From: Eudromia elegans
Taxonomy: Eukaryota; Chordata; Aves; Tinamiformes; Tinamidae
Direction of reading: 5' to 3'
NCBI GenBank assembly: GCA_003342815.1
Contig: PTEX01000144.1
Location: 1,867,937-1,931,936 of the forward strand
DNA: 64,000 bases
Shown here: positions 1 to 11,555 of the stretch, piece after piece
How the letters are laid out: each line of letters begins with the position of its first letter
How positions within the stretch are numbered: the first letter of the stretch is position 1
Translations under genes and position numbers: made by a program
Notes under the pieces: model-generated
What the model was told of the DNA's origin: nothing
Seen by the model: only the letters and a program-made list of their open reading frames with translations
The model's database searches: none

Positions 1-3000
1 GTCCATCAGTGAACAGGTTAACATATTTAATCAAGAGGAGGGTTTTTTGTTTGTTTGTTTTTTTGCCTATTTCACCTTTTTAAACTCCTTCACCTAAGTA
101 GTCCATTTTGCATAGAAGTCATTAATATAAACTGGAGGAGTTGTTATACCCATCCTCACTTAAGAGCCCTAATCTCTTAACCACTGTGTCACTCTCATTT
201 TTGCTGGTTTGGCCTTAGGGAGTACTTAAGCGTGCCAAGCAAAACGAAAGAATTTAATCGGAGCATCGCTGAACCCTTATCACAATACTCCCCTCTGTTC
301 TTCTATCATGTCGCTAGATGACATGAAATGTGGGATCCAGTCACCTCAAGGAAAAGAGGGCAAGTCCCTCTGTCCTCTACTACAACTGCCACATCCCCCC
401 AGCCAGTGGAAAAATGTTATATAGCACGTTGTGAATCCATCACTTTTCTAAACTGCAGCCATATGGCTAATTCATAGCAAACTGGAGAGTAATGAAAAAC
501 ATCTTCATGAATATACATTTAAAAATGCATGAAAAGAATGGATCCATTTCCTTACATCCATTTGTCGTAGATGAAAATCTACCCTGCTGTTGCTAGAAGT
601 GAAATTCATTCCTGCTGGAAGAACAGGCACTTAAATGCCACATTCTCATGACTTCTCAAGAGAAAGTGCAGTGTGGTGGGTGCATCCCACCACATTTTTC
701 ACCAGAAGAAATAAAAATAGATCCTCAAGAAGCCAAAAATTGGGTTCCTAGCATGGTTGTGAGCACAACTGACGAAAAGCTGCTTCCTCTGGGAAAATAA
801 GAGACTGTTCTCTGATAGAGGCCCATTCCAACTGCACACATGCATGCTTCATCACAATGGTAGGCAGCAGATCTTGCAACTGTGAACATTACTGCATCTC
901 AATGCTGTTATCAGAGGGAAGCTGAAAGTGAAGGCTCCTATTCTGGCTTACTGGGTTGGCTGACTTAGAGTTGGGGATCTGAAACTGCACTGATATGCAG
1001 CTTTCAGCTTCATAAGAGTTAATAGCTCTTAATCATTACAATCTACACGAAACAAGAAATACAACTTATACAGCTTTGGCTGAATTTCATTTTATTTATT
1101 CATTTATTTTATTATTACAAGTCCCACTACATCTATTTATGATGATAAACAGAAGCAAAGTTCTTCTCTTTTTCTTTAAGCTTTTCTTATTAGCTAAATC
1201 GCCAGCTCTGTATGCAACTATTTTCACAAACAAGATTAAAAGTATGATCTTCAGAATAAAGAACACAAAACGTAAATGAATTTCTAAAAAAATTATTTCA
1301 GTAGCTGCTGGCAAGGTTGACCCATTAATTAGCAACACTGTCTTTCTAATTCTACTTTTTGTGTTTTTCAGATGGTCTTTATCCACCATGAGTACTTGTG
1401 TCAGAAGAGTACTGATTTTGAGACAGTCGAAACTTTGTGCTACATTATTACTTATATACACTAGTATTATTCAAAATAGGTGAGCTTTTTTGACAGCTAG
1501 CAAAAAAAATTGTCAGTGCAAAAAGGAATCTCCAACTCCAAAGCATTCCAGCTAGATGCCTATCTTTTCTTGGTGAAAAATTGACACCATTACCACTGCA
1601 GAGGCTCATAACTGTCGATTGAATTAATTTTCTCTCTCTTCTGGAGTAATATATTTGTCAAAGAGCAGGAGAAAATTTGGAATCCCTGGAGAAATTATAC
1701 AGAATGCAGAACGGCTTGGTAGGAAAGATAATGCTTTCTTCAGTTCTAGGACTAATTACTTAATCTTACGGACATATATAATTATAAATTTTAATATAAT
1801 TAATTTGAATAACTTAGTATTACTTTCTATACTTCCTTCCCATATGAGGTAAAAATAAATCTAGGAAATTCAAACCAGAAAGCTTTTAAGCTAAATTCTG
1901 CAAATACAAATAATCTGGTAATGATAATACTTTGCCTTTGTATAATGTCTCTCATTAGACAAGCACTGTACATATTATCTCCTGTGGTCACAGGAAAAGC
2001 ACAGCAGAAGATTAAAGCCTCAGTTCAGTTTTCATGTAATTAAATAGCAAATTCCCTGCACATATCCAACAAAATAGAAACAACTAGGACTGAACGAATA
2101 TTTATCTTGCTTACCTTGGATCCTACTTACCTTGTCATGGTATGATAGGAATTACTCTTATCCCTGCAGTAAGCCAATTTTGCCATGACAAGATAGAAAG
2201 TGTGTACCAATTACAAGGCACAAGGAGCTCCATACAGTGCACTACAGTATGAAGGTTTCAGCATTTTAGTGTGTAGAATAGATAGATCTGACTCTTTCTA
2301 AACTGGAAGCATAAGCATTTCTGGACTTAAAAATTTTATAGAGAGATATAAAGAGGATAGCAAGTAAAAATTGCAATAATACTAAACTTTGTTGTTCCTC
2401 TATAGTAAAATCTAGTTTTAGAGAGCAAATTATGAAACCAGACCTCAAAACAATCCTTTCTACTCCCTGTCTTTGCTCTCAGTTTTTATGATCTAAACTA
2501 TACATCTGAAAACTACTTCACACAGCAATGTCCCAGGTACAGACTGGAACGGGAATAAGGTTTGTAGACCTGTAGTTGGTTGCCCTTCGAGCAGCCAATA
2601 CACCTTGTTAGGAACCATCACTAGGACATTTTTCCATAGATCTTTTGAAATATAATACTTACAATCGCTTTCTGCTTTCTATGACTGAAGAGATTAATTC
2701 AGAACAAATATGAAGGAAAGAGTGCCACCTGCTGTGATATCTGCAGTATTCTCTCCAATCCACATGTGCGAGACCACCATAAGCTGAAATGGAAACAGGA
2801 AGAGTTGTTTACTAACTAACTATAATTAAACGACAACAGAAATTATCAACAGAAACCTGTGGAGGTACTTTTCAGTTAAGCTAGAGAGCTTTCGATTACA
2901 TTTTCATTGAGACATTAGATATGGTCCTTTTCTCAATTAGAGATTAGTACACATACCTTTTTTTTCCTGCTCTTTCCTATTTTTTTGGCAGACACGAAGA

Positions 3001-4575
3001 CTGAACTTGTGTCATACAATATGCATATCCCTGTGTTTTGATCCCTTCTTAACTTTATGCTGTCACAGATCCATTTTACATATTTAGAGATTATCTTCTA
3101 CACTATTAGTTCTGTCTTCTTGACAGAAAACTGATTTTTCTCAAAATGACACGTGAACCAGAATAAATCTCTTGCCCCATCGCCTAAAAGCTTACAGAAC
3201 CATCAACCACAGCTTTAAAGCTATTAGAGACAGGGAAGTTAGAATAAGCATGAGCAAACTGAAACAGTTTGATTTTTTATAGAATCAAAAACCCTACTGT
3301 TCTGCTAATAACAAACTACAGGCATTCATTCTCCGCTGCATTTATCCTACAGTGTCCATCCAAAGACTTAAATTTCTTGCTCTTCAGAAATAAAGTTCAG
3401 AAATATCTCCAATTGTAAATGGCCTCCCGTCAGTGTTTTACAGCTGTGTGCTCATCTAGAAGCAAGATGGAAACTCCTGTTTATTTCTCCATTTCTCCAT
3501 TATTTTGAGAATATTTCATTTGGGAGTGCGATACTGAAAAATGATTACTTGTCTGAAGTTTTTGTCCTAATTTACAGAGAGAATTTTTTTTTCTGTTTAT
3601 CACCTACAATCTTTCATTCGATGGAAGATATGCAGTGGTTTATGCAAAATGTGCTGGTGGATAACTTGTAGTAACAGTGTCCACATCCCATAGCTGCCAA
3701 ATAAATCAATCCTTTTTATTCAGATGTCTTAGGAAACTATTGTAAGACTGATTTTTATGGATGCTGAAGAATTGTTCCTTGTAAGTGGACACACAAGTTA
3801 TATATGTAACCCATAGTGCAAATAGTATTTACTCTCCCAATAAATCAGCTCTTGTAGGAGAGAAACTTGCTACATTGCTATTATTTTCCTGCAGATGAAT
3901 GAAACATCTTATTTCCAGTGATATCAAGTGAGGTATTCACTCAGTAAGAATTCTAGCTACTTTTGAAATGTAAAATTTAAGTAAAGAGGCAGTACAAAAT
4001 TGTAGGGCTCACTTTCTGAGGCAAATGTGTCATTTACATTACTCTGGTAAGACACAGATACCCTAGAATTCATTTTGGCATCTACTACATGAAAAAACTG
4101 AAATGACAGACCAAGCAGCTTTTCTTGTACCAAATACTAGGCAAAGGGAACAAGGGAAGAAAAAGATATCTTTACTGTAACAGCAGGTTCTACATTATTC
4201 TACATTTATACAGAGACCAGGGGAACCAACCAGAGAAGAATTTTATAGCATAATTTAAAATACCTCTCTGAGTCATATTGAGCACTTTACTGACTAAACC
4301 AAAGAATAAGAATTCTTTCTGTAAAATAACATATTCTTAGACTTGTGCAATTTTCTTTAATTCCTTTACAATTAAAATATTACAGACTAACAAGCTTTAT
4401 AATTATTTTATTTTGTAAATTATAGGATTTCTGGAGCTTCATATACTAAAAATTAATTGGTACTAAGATCTAATATCATATGAACCATCATATGACCTGA
4501 ATCTATAAAATTTGGCTTGTATTAATATTGGTATTGTTGGCCTTAAATAATGGTCTTAATAATGGCCTTAAATTA

Positions 4576-4609
4576 TTAAAATAATATTTTTAATAGAATA
4601 TTATTTTAA
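4576..4609. repeat. AT-rich perfect inverted repeat
   Basis: A 13 bp left arm (TTAAAATAATATT, 4576-4588) is followed by an 8 bp loop and its exact reverse complement (4597-4609). It could form a hairpin or cruciform. The sequence is pure A/T in the arms and lies in a very AT-rich stretch, so chance or slippage is a sufficient explanation. Confidence 0.7.
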
Positions 4610-5574
4610 ATTACCCTGTAGCTTTCTTTCTGGACAAGACTAGCTTGACTTAGAAAATACTGATACAGTAAAAATAATCTATTATTACAACAGTTTTCTT
4701 TTTGCTTTTAAGCCCCCAAATTTTGAATTCTTTCACAAAATAGATCTATTCTTGTTCATAAGTCTTCCTTCATTCTTAATTGATCTTGTTAATTTCTGCT
4801 TTTGTTGTATGCAAAGTTATTTAGAAAAGCTGAAGGAATCAGAAAACAGTGCCAATTCACACAGTGAGAGTAGTTTCATAGTTATTTTTCTTTCTTTCTT
4901 TAAAACACTAGAAGGAGATAGTTCTTTGTTCTAATATTGTTTTAGAACCAAGCAACATTCTCATGTCTATGCCTAATTCTACCTTCTTTAATTTTTTCAT
5001 TAATACATAATAACCTGTGTGACCATAAGGTCTTCAGGCTAGAATACACTTTCGTGAGACTAATGTTACTCTCAGTGGTGCTCCACTCCAAGTATGTAAC
5101 TGGAGAATCAGATCTATTAAAAGCAGTCTACGTCCATATACAGATACACACTCAAATCCTTATCACATTTTGAAATAGCATCTAAATTAGTTTTCCAATA
5201 ATAAAAATAACTTAGGTTGACAAATTCACATCATGTATTAACAAGGTTATTATATTACAGTGTAACATTATTTATGGACATCCTCCTAGATATCAAAATA
5301 CTGTAAATTGCTAATGAGATTGTCTCATCCCTTTAGCACATATTTACTCCTCAAATAATGTGAGACCTTGCTAGAATTTCTAAAATTAGAAGATGAGGTC
5401 AATTCTCTTTCTGAGCAGTATCTAAATTGTATTTGCATTTCCTTAGAGATGGCCTTAAGAAAACTCCCATATATTTCTCGAACCCAGACATCTAGGGGAT
5501 TTTAACTTGAGTTTCTTATACATTGTTCCATCTTCTTAGTACAACATAAACTAATAATCGCATATTTAAGTCAT

Positions 5575-5592
5575 AATATATATATATATATG
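5575..5592. repeat. (TA)n microsatellite
   Basis: A short alternating TA run of about 17 bp. No other feature is attached to it. Confidence 0.75.
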
Positions 5593-6239
5593 TAGAATAT
5601 CCATGTATTTGTTATTTTGAAGTTCTATTGAATATTTTGATGTTCAAAATATTTCCCACAGTGTTTTTAGCAAACCAAGAATAAACATCTGGAGATTTGA
5701 TTTATGAATGATCCCAGTGAGATCTATATACATAAATCAGGTCTGCAACTAGGAGCCATTTTCAAACTTGGGTGCATAGAACAATGAAGAACTGATCTAA
5801 ACAATGTTTATTCAGCAGCATTTCAAAGGAACAGACCTCTTACTGTAGTATTTGCAATTTAAATTTTGTTCAATTCTGTTTAATGCTCCAAGGCGTTTTA
5901 ACATGAATATTTTGGCTTCAGTTTTTACATCTTCTGATTGTGAAAATAACCTCCATGCATAAGTGCTAGCAGGACATTATAGCTCTAAAGTTTCATGAAG
6001 AAAATTTAAATATCTATTTTACTGTCTCTGTGAAAACAGCAACCCACTGTGCTTTTCAAGTTCTCTTAATTTAAAAGGATATGTTATACAAGAGAACTTC
6101 AAGTTCTAAAAGACACAAGAACATGCTGATTTAACCAATCCTATCCTAACACTTCCAATGCAATACACTCAAATTAACAGTTCAACAGTCATGGAACAAG
6201 TTTCTGGATGCCTGTTAAGCTGAGGTTTGAAATGAGATT

Positions 6240-6258
6240 GATTTATTTATTTATTTTT
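6240..6258. repeat. (TTTA)n microsatellite
   Basis: Four tandem ATTT units followed by a T run. Confidence 0.7.
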
Positions 6259-7617
6259 AATTCTGCTGGGATACCACCAACAGACTATCAAGATTTAGAT
6301 CATGGTCTACCTCCTTGTTAAAACAAAAGGCTAGCAAATGAGCATCTTCCATCTCCTCGGGATCAAGGCATGCAGCACTATCACACACAACACAGCCCAA
6401 GTGCCATCTGAACTTACAGGGTGATCTACTCCACACAAATATTACAGGGTTACCTCATCTCCCTTTATTTGTGCACATGCCTTCCTCTGACCTAAGTATT
6501 GTAGGTTCTCTTTACAGTCAGTGGAAGGAATAATATAACTTTTAGGACATAATTAATCTTTTCTTTAAGATGGATGACTGAAATAGGTCAAACAAGCCAT
6601 ATCCTAAATATATCTGCTTCCATTCCCTTTTTCCTCTCCCTGGTGGGCGACTGCTTCAGGTGTAAATATCTACCATTTAGGTATCTCTATTTGATCAGAC
6701 TAATCCCACCTGTAACAATGATTAGTGTTTGACCTTTAGCTATTGTGCCTTCTAGTGAACTGTGTAATTGCTAGTGACCCTGCTGTGGCCTCCTTTTAAT
6801 AAGATATTAAGACTATTCTTAATTACTGCGGGTGCTAAGCGCCTTCTCTGAGAAAGAATAGGCTAGCAGCCAGTGAAGAAAAGAGAAGAGAAGCAGAGGA
6901 GTCATGCAAGAAGTTTGGAGAGACAGGGGAGGTGTGTTTCTTTTTCTGGGCATAAAATCAAACAGCAGTACAGACTAATCTAATCACTTGTCCTAGCTGA
7001 TGAACATCCAGATTAGACCTTAAAGGCTAAAAGGCTGGGCATGCCCCTTCTGAACTGATCTGCAAAGCTATTACTATCTTCTCAGGCTTATTTCTCTCAC
7101 AGGCCCACTTCTATCACAGCACATGTCAGATGCCACTCAAGCCGGATCCTTCTAGGTGTAAAAGAAAAAGGGTTGTTGGAAGGGCATTCGCAGTGAAGTC
7201 TCTTTAATCTGAAAAATCCAAATCTAATGCCCTTGAGGGCATGCTGCAAGACATATCTTTCTCAGAGGGTTGCTGAAGCGGCAAACTTGAGCCAAGGGTG
7301 ATGGATAGTGAAAATGGAGAAACTTTCATCTTCATTATTTGTGTGCTAAAAGGTGATTGAATATTATGAAATGTTGTAAATTGCCATTAATTTCAACATA
7401 CTGAGTGGGTTTTCTTTTTTTTAATACTTATCGAGAACACCCTAATGTATAAAACGAAAGTCTTTTGTCACTTTACAGCTTTAAAATGGTAATAAAATAA
7501 AATTGCCTGAAAGACCAAGGCTGGAGTGTTGGTATAGAAAAACAAAATATATACTTCCCACATGACATAAAAATATGTTACGAACATATCATGCAGCTTA
7601 ATATGGCAAGCTAATTC

Positions 7618-7633
7618 TTTTTTTTTTTTTTTT
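7618..7633. repeat. T16 homopolymer tract
   Basis: Sixteen consecutive T. There is no retrogene next to it, so it is not obviously the tail of a processed copy. Confidence 0.85.
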
Positions 7634-7837
7634 AACTGGGTATTTCATTTTATTTCCTTTGCCTAGTTTTGTTCCTGCAACACTTGCATATGGACTCAAC
7701 TACTCAAAGAGCCTACCTAACTCTCAAAAGCTGTCTTTGTTCTACTAAACTAGAAACAATTCCATATTCCCACGTGTAAGTAGGACTTAGTCCTACTCAA
7801 TTGCTATATCTGGGGAGAAAACAAGTATTACCTTTTC

Positions 7838-7860
7838 CACACATGCACACACACACACGC
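7838..7860. repeat. (CA)n microsatellite
   Basis: A short CA repeat with interruptions (CACACATGCACACACACACACGC). It accounts for the Val/Cys-rich open frame on the minus strand here. Confidence 0.75.
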
Positions 7861-8980
7861 ACATACGGTGGCTTCAAGAGGAAGAAAGCTTTGCTGCATG
7901 TCTGCACAGCAACTATATAGTCTAAGCAGCTACTCACCCATATCCTATAGATAGAAGGACACCCGGTACATGAGGATGAGCACAACCTGAAACTGCTTGT
8001 GTGACCAGAGTTAAGTATATATGTTTTCAATGTTTTCAATTTCGGGGCTTTAATCTGTGAGAGCTAGGCTGTTCAAACCTGCAGGCCTGTTAATATATTT
8101 TTTTCTTCACTTAGACCCAAAGGGTAAAAATGACCTTTTTGGCATGACAAGTTTAAAGTTTAAATGAATGTCACTTTTTTTTTTTCCTTTCTGGTAGATG
8201 CCTAATGCATCATGAGTTACTGTAAGGAAATAGTACATCTTTCAATGCAGATACCCATAAAAATTTTCTTTAGAAGGTTAATTTTCCGCTTTCTATAAAG
8301 TGTCTTCCTGTATGGCTGAATAGAGTTTTGGAAAAGGGGTTTTGCATCAAGGAAAATTTTAAAAATTAGTTAGAGAAGGCGTCAGAGTGGAGAATGCCCT
8401 TTCTCTCTTACACCTAGAAGGATCTACTTAAGATGTTGCTGCCTAAAAATGAAAGGTGCACAATGAGCATCTGTACAAACATGCTATCCATGGTTCTATA
8501 TTCTGCCAGTACATTTGAAAACATTCACATGTGGAACAAAATGAATTTGTATAGTCAAATTGCCCTTTTAAGTATTTCATCCTTCTAGCAAAACATCTGA
8601 GGAAGATAAGACCTCATTTAGCTAGGACTTCTCTTTCAATTGCTGCTCTATCTCTGCAATGCCTCCATTCCCTCCAGCATGTTTATCTAACAGGTGTCTA
8701 ACAGTTTGAAATATCAATGTGTTCAATTCTGTATGTGCAGAGACTGATATACCTGCTGCATGAAAAGTGGTATATTCCTTCTGTTCTTTTCATGTATAAA
8801 GATTTAGAAAATGATAGGAAGAGATGAGAAGCAGATAAAGTAGAAACATTCAATAATCATTTAAATAATCTTAACTAAATTTTAGAAATTAGTAGGAATT
8901 TGTGAACTCCCTCAAATGGTAGAATTTGATCCCTAGTAATAACAGGAGTTGGAACGGAGAGAGGATACTTAGGGGGAGGG

Positions 8981-9006
8981 TATTTTATTTTATTTTATTT
9001 TATTTT
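8981..9006. repeat. (TTTTA)n microsatellite
   Basis: Five tandem TATTT units following a G-rich stretch (AGGGGGAGGG). Confidence 0.85.
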
Positions 9007-9041
9007 AGTTATATTTCTTTTTAAATACTAATATTTTATCT

Positions 9042-9094
9042 AGAGTTTCATTTGAGTATATTTCATTTGAGTAGAGTTTCATTTGAGTATATTT
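9042..9094. repeat. 31 bp tandem duplication
   Basis: The unit starts with AGAGTTTCATTTGAGTATAT. It is present once in full (9042-9072) and again as a 22 bp partial copy (9073-9094). The sub-motif TTTCATTTGAG occurs three times within the block. The copies are nearly identical, which suggests a recent slippage duplication. Confidence 0.85.
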
Positions 9095-10154
9095 CTACAA
9101 AATACCATTGTAAGGAAGGCAGAGAGAGATTTTTTCAGGTATAATAAGGAATATTCAAGTTAACTGCTCCAAAGTAATACAAGAGAGAGAAAAGAAAACT
9201 TTTCTCTTTACTATTGCAGAACTGCTGATCCATTTTTTGCTGGATTTTCCCAAAGTGACTCATCCTAGAGTAGATATGTGGCATGAAACATATCTACCTG
9301 GACAATTTAAATATGCCAATTACAAGGAATTCAAAATGTAGTCTCAAAGGGAAAAGATTTGGTCAACCTTAGCTAAAAGCATTTAGTGGAACTAAAATAA
9401 AAGAATCTGTAAAATTAAAATCTGTATAGCATATAGCTGAATAGACCTGTATGGTTTCGTCTAGGCCTATTCAAGTGTACATAATTAGAGTACTTACAAA
9501 AAAAAATTAGTCTTTGAAGAAAAACTTTAAACAAAAGGCTTAAGAAAAAAAAAATGAAAGCTGTCACTTTTAGAGCAGAGCATATCTGCTCCTCCTAAAT
9601 TTGTTTTCAGAGTTCAAAAGACAATCATTGGTTAATTATCTGTCAAATGCAGTACTATTGTTTGAATTCTAGGCACTCTTACTTACTTGAAAAATTCTTC
9701 TTTATCCTTAATGGCTTCGCTAAACTTAATTATTTTTGTGCAATTTTATAATACACTCCATAAAAGCCTCTGGTTAGAGTAACCAAAAAAAAAATCATTT
9801 ATTTTAGGAGACAAGAGCATATTAAACTTTAACACAGGGATGTTACAAGTTGATTAAACAGGAAGAAGTTCTCCCCAAATTTTTAATAATTGTAAAAACA
9901 ATGCAGACTTTAGGATTTGGAACCATAGTGCACATCAGTTTCATGGCAAGTTAAACCATTTACTTGAACCATTTCCAAATCTCCCCATCAGAACACAGAA
10001 ACACATTCTAGATATTTACTTTCACCTGATAAGGAGCAGCAAAATCAATCTCAACTCTCTTCCTGAAAGTTATGGACTATTTCAAAGCCTTCATGAAAAT
10101 CAACGGTTGGTTTTACAAACTTCAAATATTTGCCATTACAGGCAGTTTTCTTCC

Positions 10155-10171
10155 TTTTTTTTTTTTTTTTT
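10155..10171. repeat. T17 homopolymer tract
   Basis: Seventeen consecutive T after a pyrimidine-rich lead-in. Confidence 0.85.
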
Positions 10172-11490
10172 GGCTACTTCTATCTATTTAAATTTCTATA
10201 CTGATCACATATATGTAGGCTTGGGGAATGTCTTTTAAATCTGTTTTGATATAGTAACTACTCGAACAAGCACACGTCACCTTTTACCCAGGCCAAATTC
10301 ATATCTGTCAGAAAAGTAAAACTCAATGGGTCAACTGGTGTGGATGCATTCTTTGAAATACAATTGTGCCAAACTTGAAAAGAGTGTATGTGTTTATGAG
10401 ATTCAGAAGACTTTTTTGAAATGACACAAGTAATCTGTCAATTTACACTATTCTTCTCTGTAGCAGAAGCCGGTTACTGCTAAGACCCAGTATAAGGTCT
10501 TTTTACAAAATTTTGGGACAGTCTTCAAGGATGTAGTAAAAAAGATCCTGAAACATTATTATTTTAAGCAGAAAAAAAAAATGCTACTAAAAGCAATTAA
10601 CTGATTTGTCCACAAGTGAAATCTCTAGGCAGCAATTATTATATTTATACATTTCTTTTATCTTGGAAAAGGAAGGAACACTATGAAAAATGATATTTCT
10701 TGGTTTGGGTTTTTTTGGTTTTTATTTATGAAATATTTCCACTCTGAAATAAAAACGTAAATGTCTATTGCAAATCCTCAGCATTTTTGTTCAGCTACTA
10801 TTAAGGGTCTTGAACTGAGAGAAATAGGATGGCTTTTCCCAATTTAAAAAGGGGAAACATCAACAAAAAAAGCTATTTGCTGGAAATATAGTGAACCAGT
10901 ACACTATACTGTGTAGAAAATGAATTTTAATTTTCTCAAAATTGCTTAGTAGGTGTTTGTTCATCCAAGTAATTCTCTTGGCTGACAGCTTTTGGAGAGA
11001 TTTTACCACTATAGATATGTTGGAATTCATATTCTGCAATAAAAATACATTTTTTTTTTAATTCAAGACCTGGTTAAAGCAATTTTAGTATACAAGTAAC
11101 TATTACAGTATTTTTTTACTGATTAAGATGTTAGGAGAGTCCCTTAAGATTTAAAAGGTCCAAGATACGGTTCCACAAAAGAAAAAAAAAAAAAAAGCCA
11201 TTAGGCATATTCCATCTTAATGCATTGATATTTAAATATTTCATGGCAGCCTCTACATTTTACAGAAGTACATTATATTTTCAAGGTTCTATTAAATCTT
11301 CTGTGAAACCTCCTCATGGAAGGATTTGCTGAATTTTAACTACAGAAAAATACGAAATAACTGCTGCCAAACTTTATATAAGCCTAAAGAAATAATTAAT
11401 TATGTTGACATTATCGCTCTTATTAACTTTGAAATATAAATTTTTTGGTACATTCATAGTCATAAGATAAATATGCTATCAATAAATATT

Positions 11491-11555
11491 GGATATATAT
11501 GAAATATATTTATTTGTGTGTGTTTATATATGTATGTATGTATATGTGTATATTC
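11491..11555. repeat. TA/TG-rich low-complexity tract
   Basis: A mixed run of ATAT, TGTG and TATG units with no dominant period. Probably a decayed microsatellite. Confidence 0.65.

Larger units (their letters stand above)
1..7143. other. Unique AT-rich non-coding DNA
   Basis: No recognisable gene or interspersed repeat was found here. Open frames are at most about 120 codons, occur on both strands and overlap (for example 1076-1279 plus and 1096-1461 minus), and lack known domains. The segment holds an AT hairpin near 4.58 kb, short AT and TTTA runs, and one exon-like segment at 1372-1479 that is described as a finding. It is either intergenic or intronic; nothing visible separates the two. 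Confidence 0.6.
7144..8426. repeat. Widely spaced inverted-repeat pair, possible old DNA transposon ends
   Basis: The left arm at about 7145-7172 contains GATCCTTCTAGGTGTAA followed by an A/G-rich run ending in AAAGGG. The reverse complement of about 8395-8423 contains the same 17 bases, then a similar A/G-rich run ending in AAAGGGCATTC. GGGCATTC also occurs on the left at about 7183-7190, after a 12-base interruption. The arms therefore share roughly 28 bp with two or three mismatches, in inverted orientation, about 1.2 kb apart. That is the geometry of terminal inverted repeats. The interior has no recognisable transposase and I see no clear target-site duplication, so a non-autonomous or decayed DNA transposon is only one reading. 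Two opposed copies of a short repeat is another. Confidence 0.4.
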
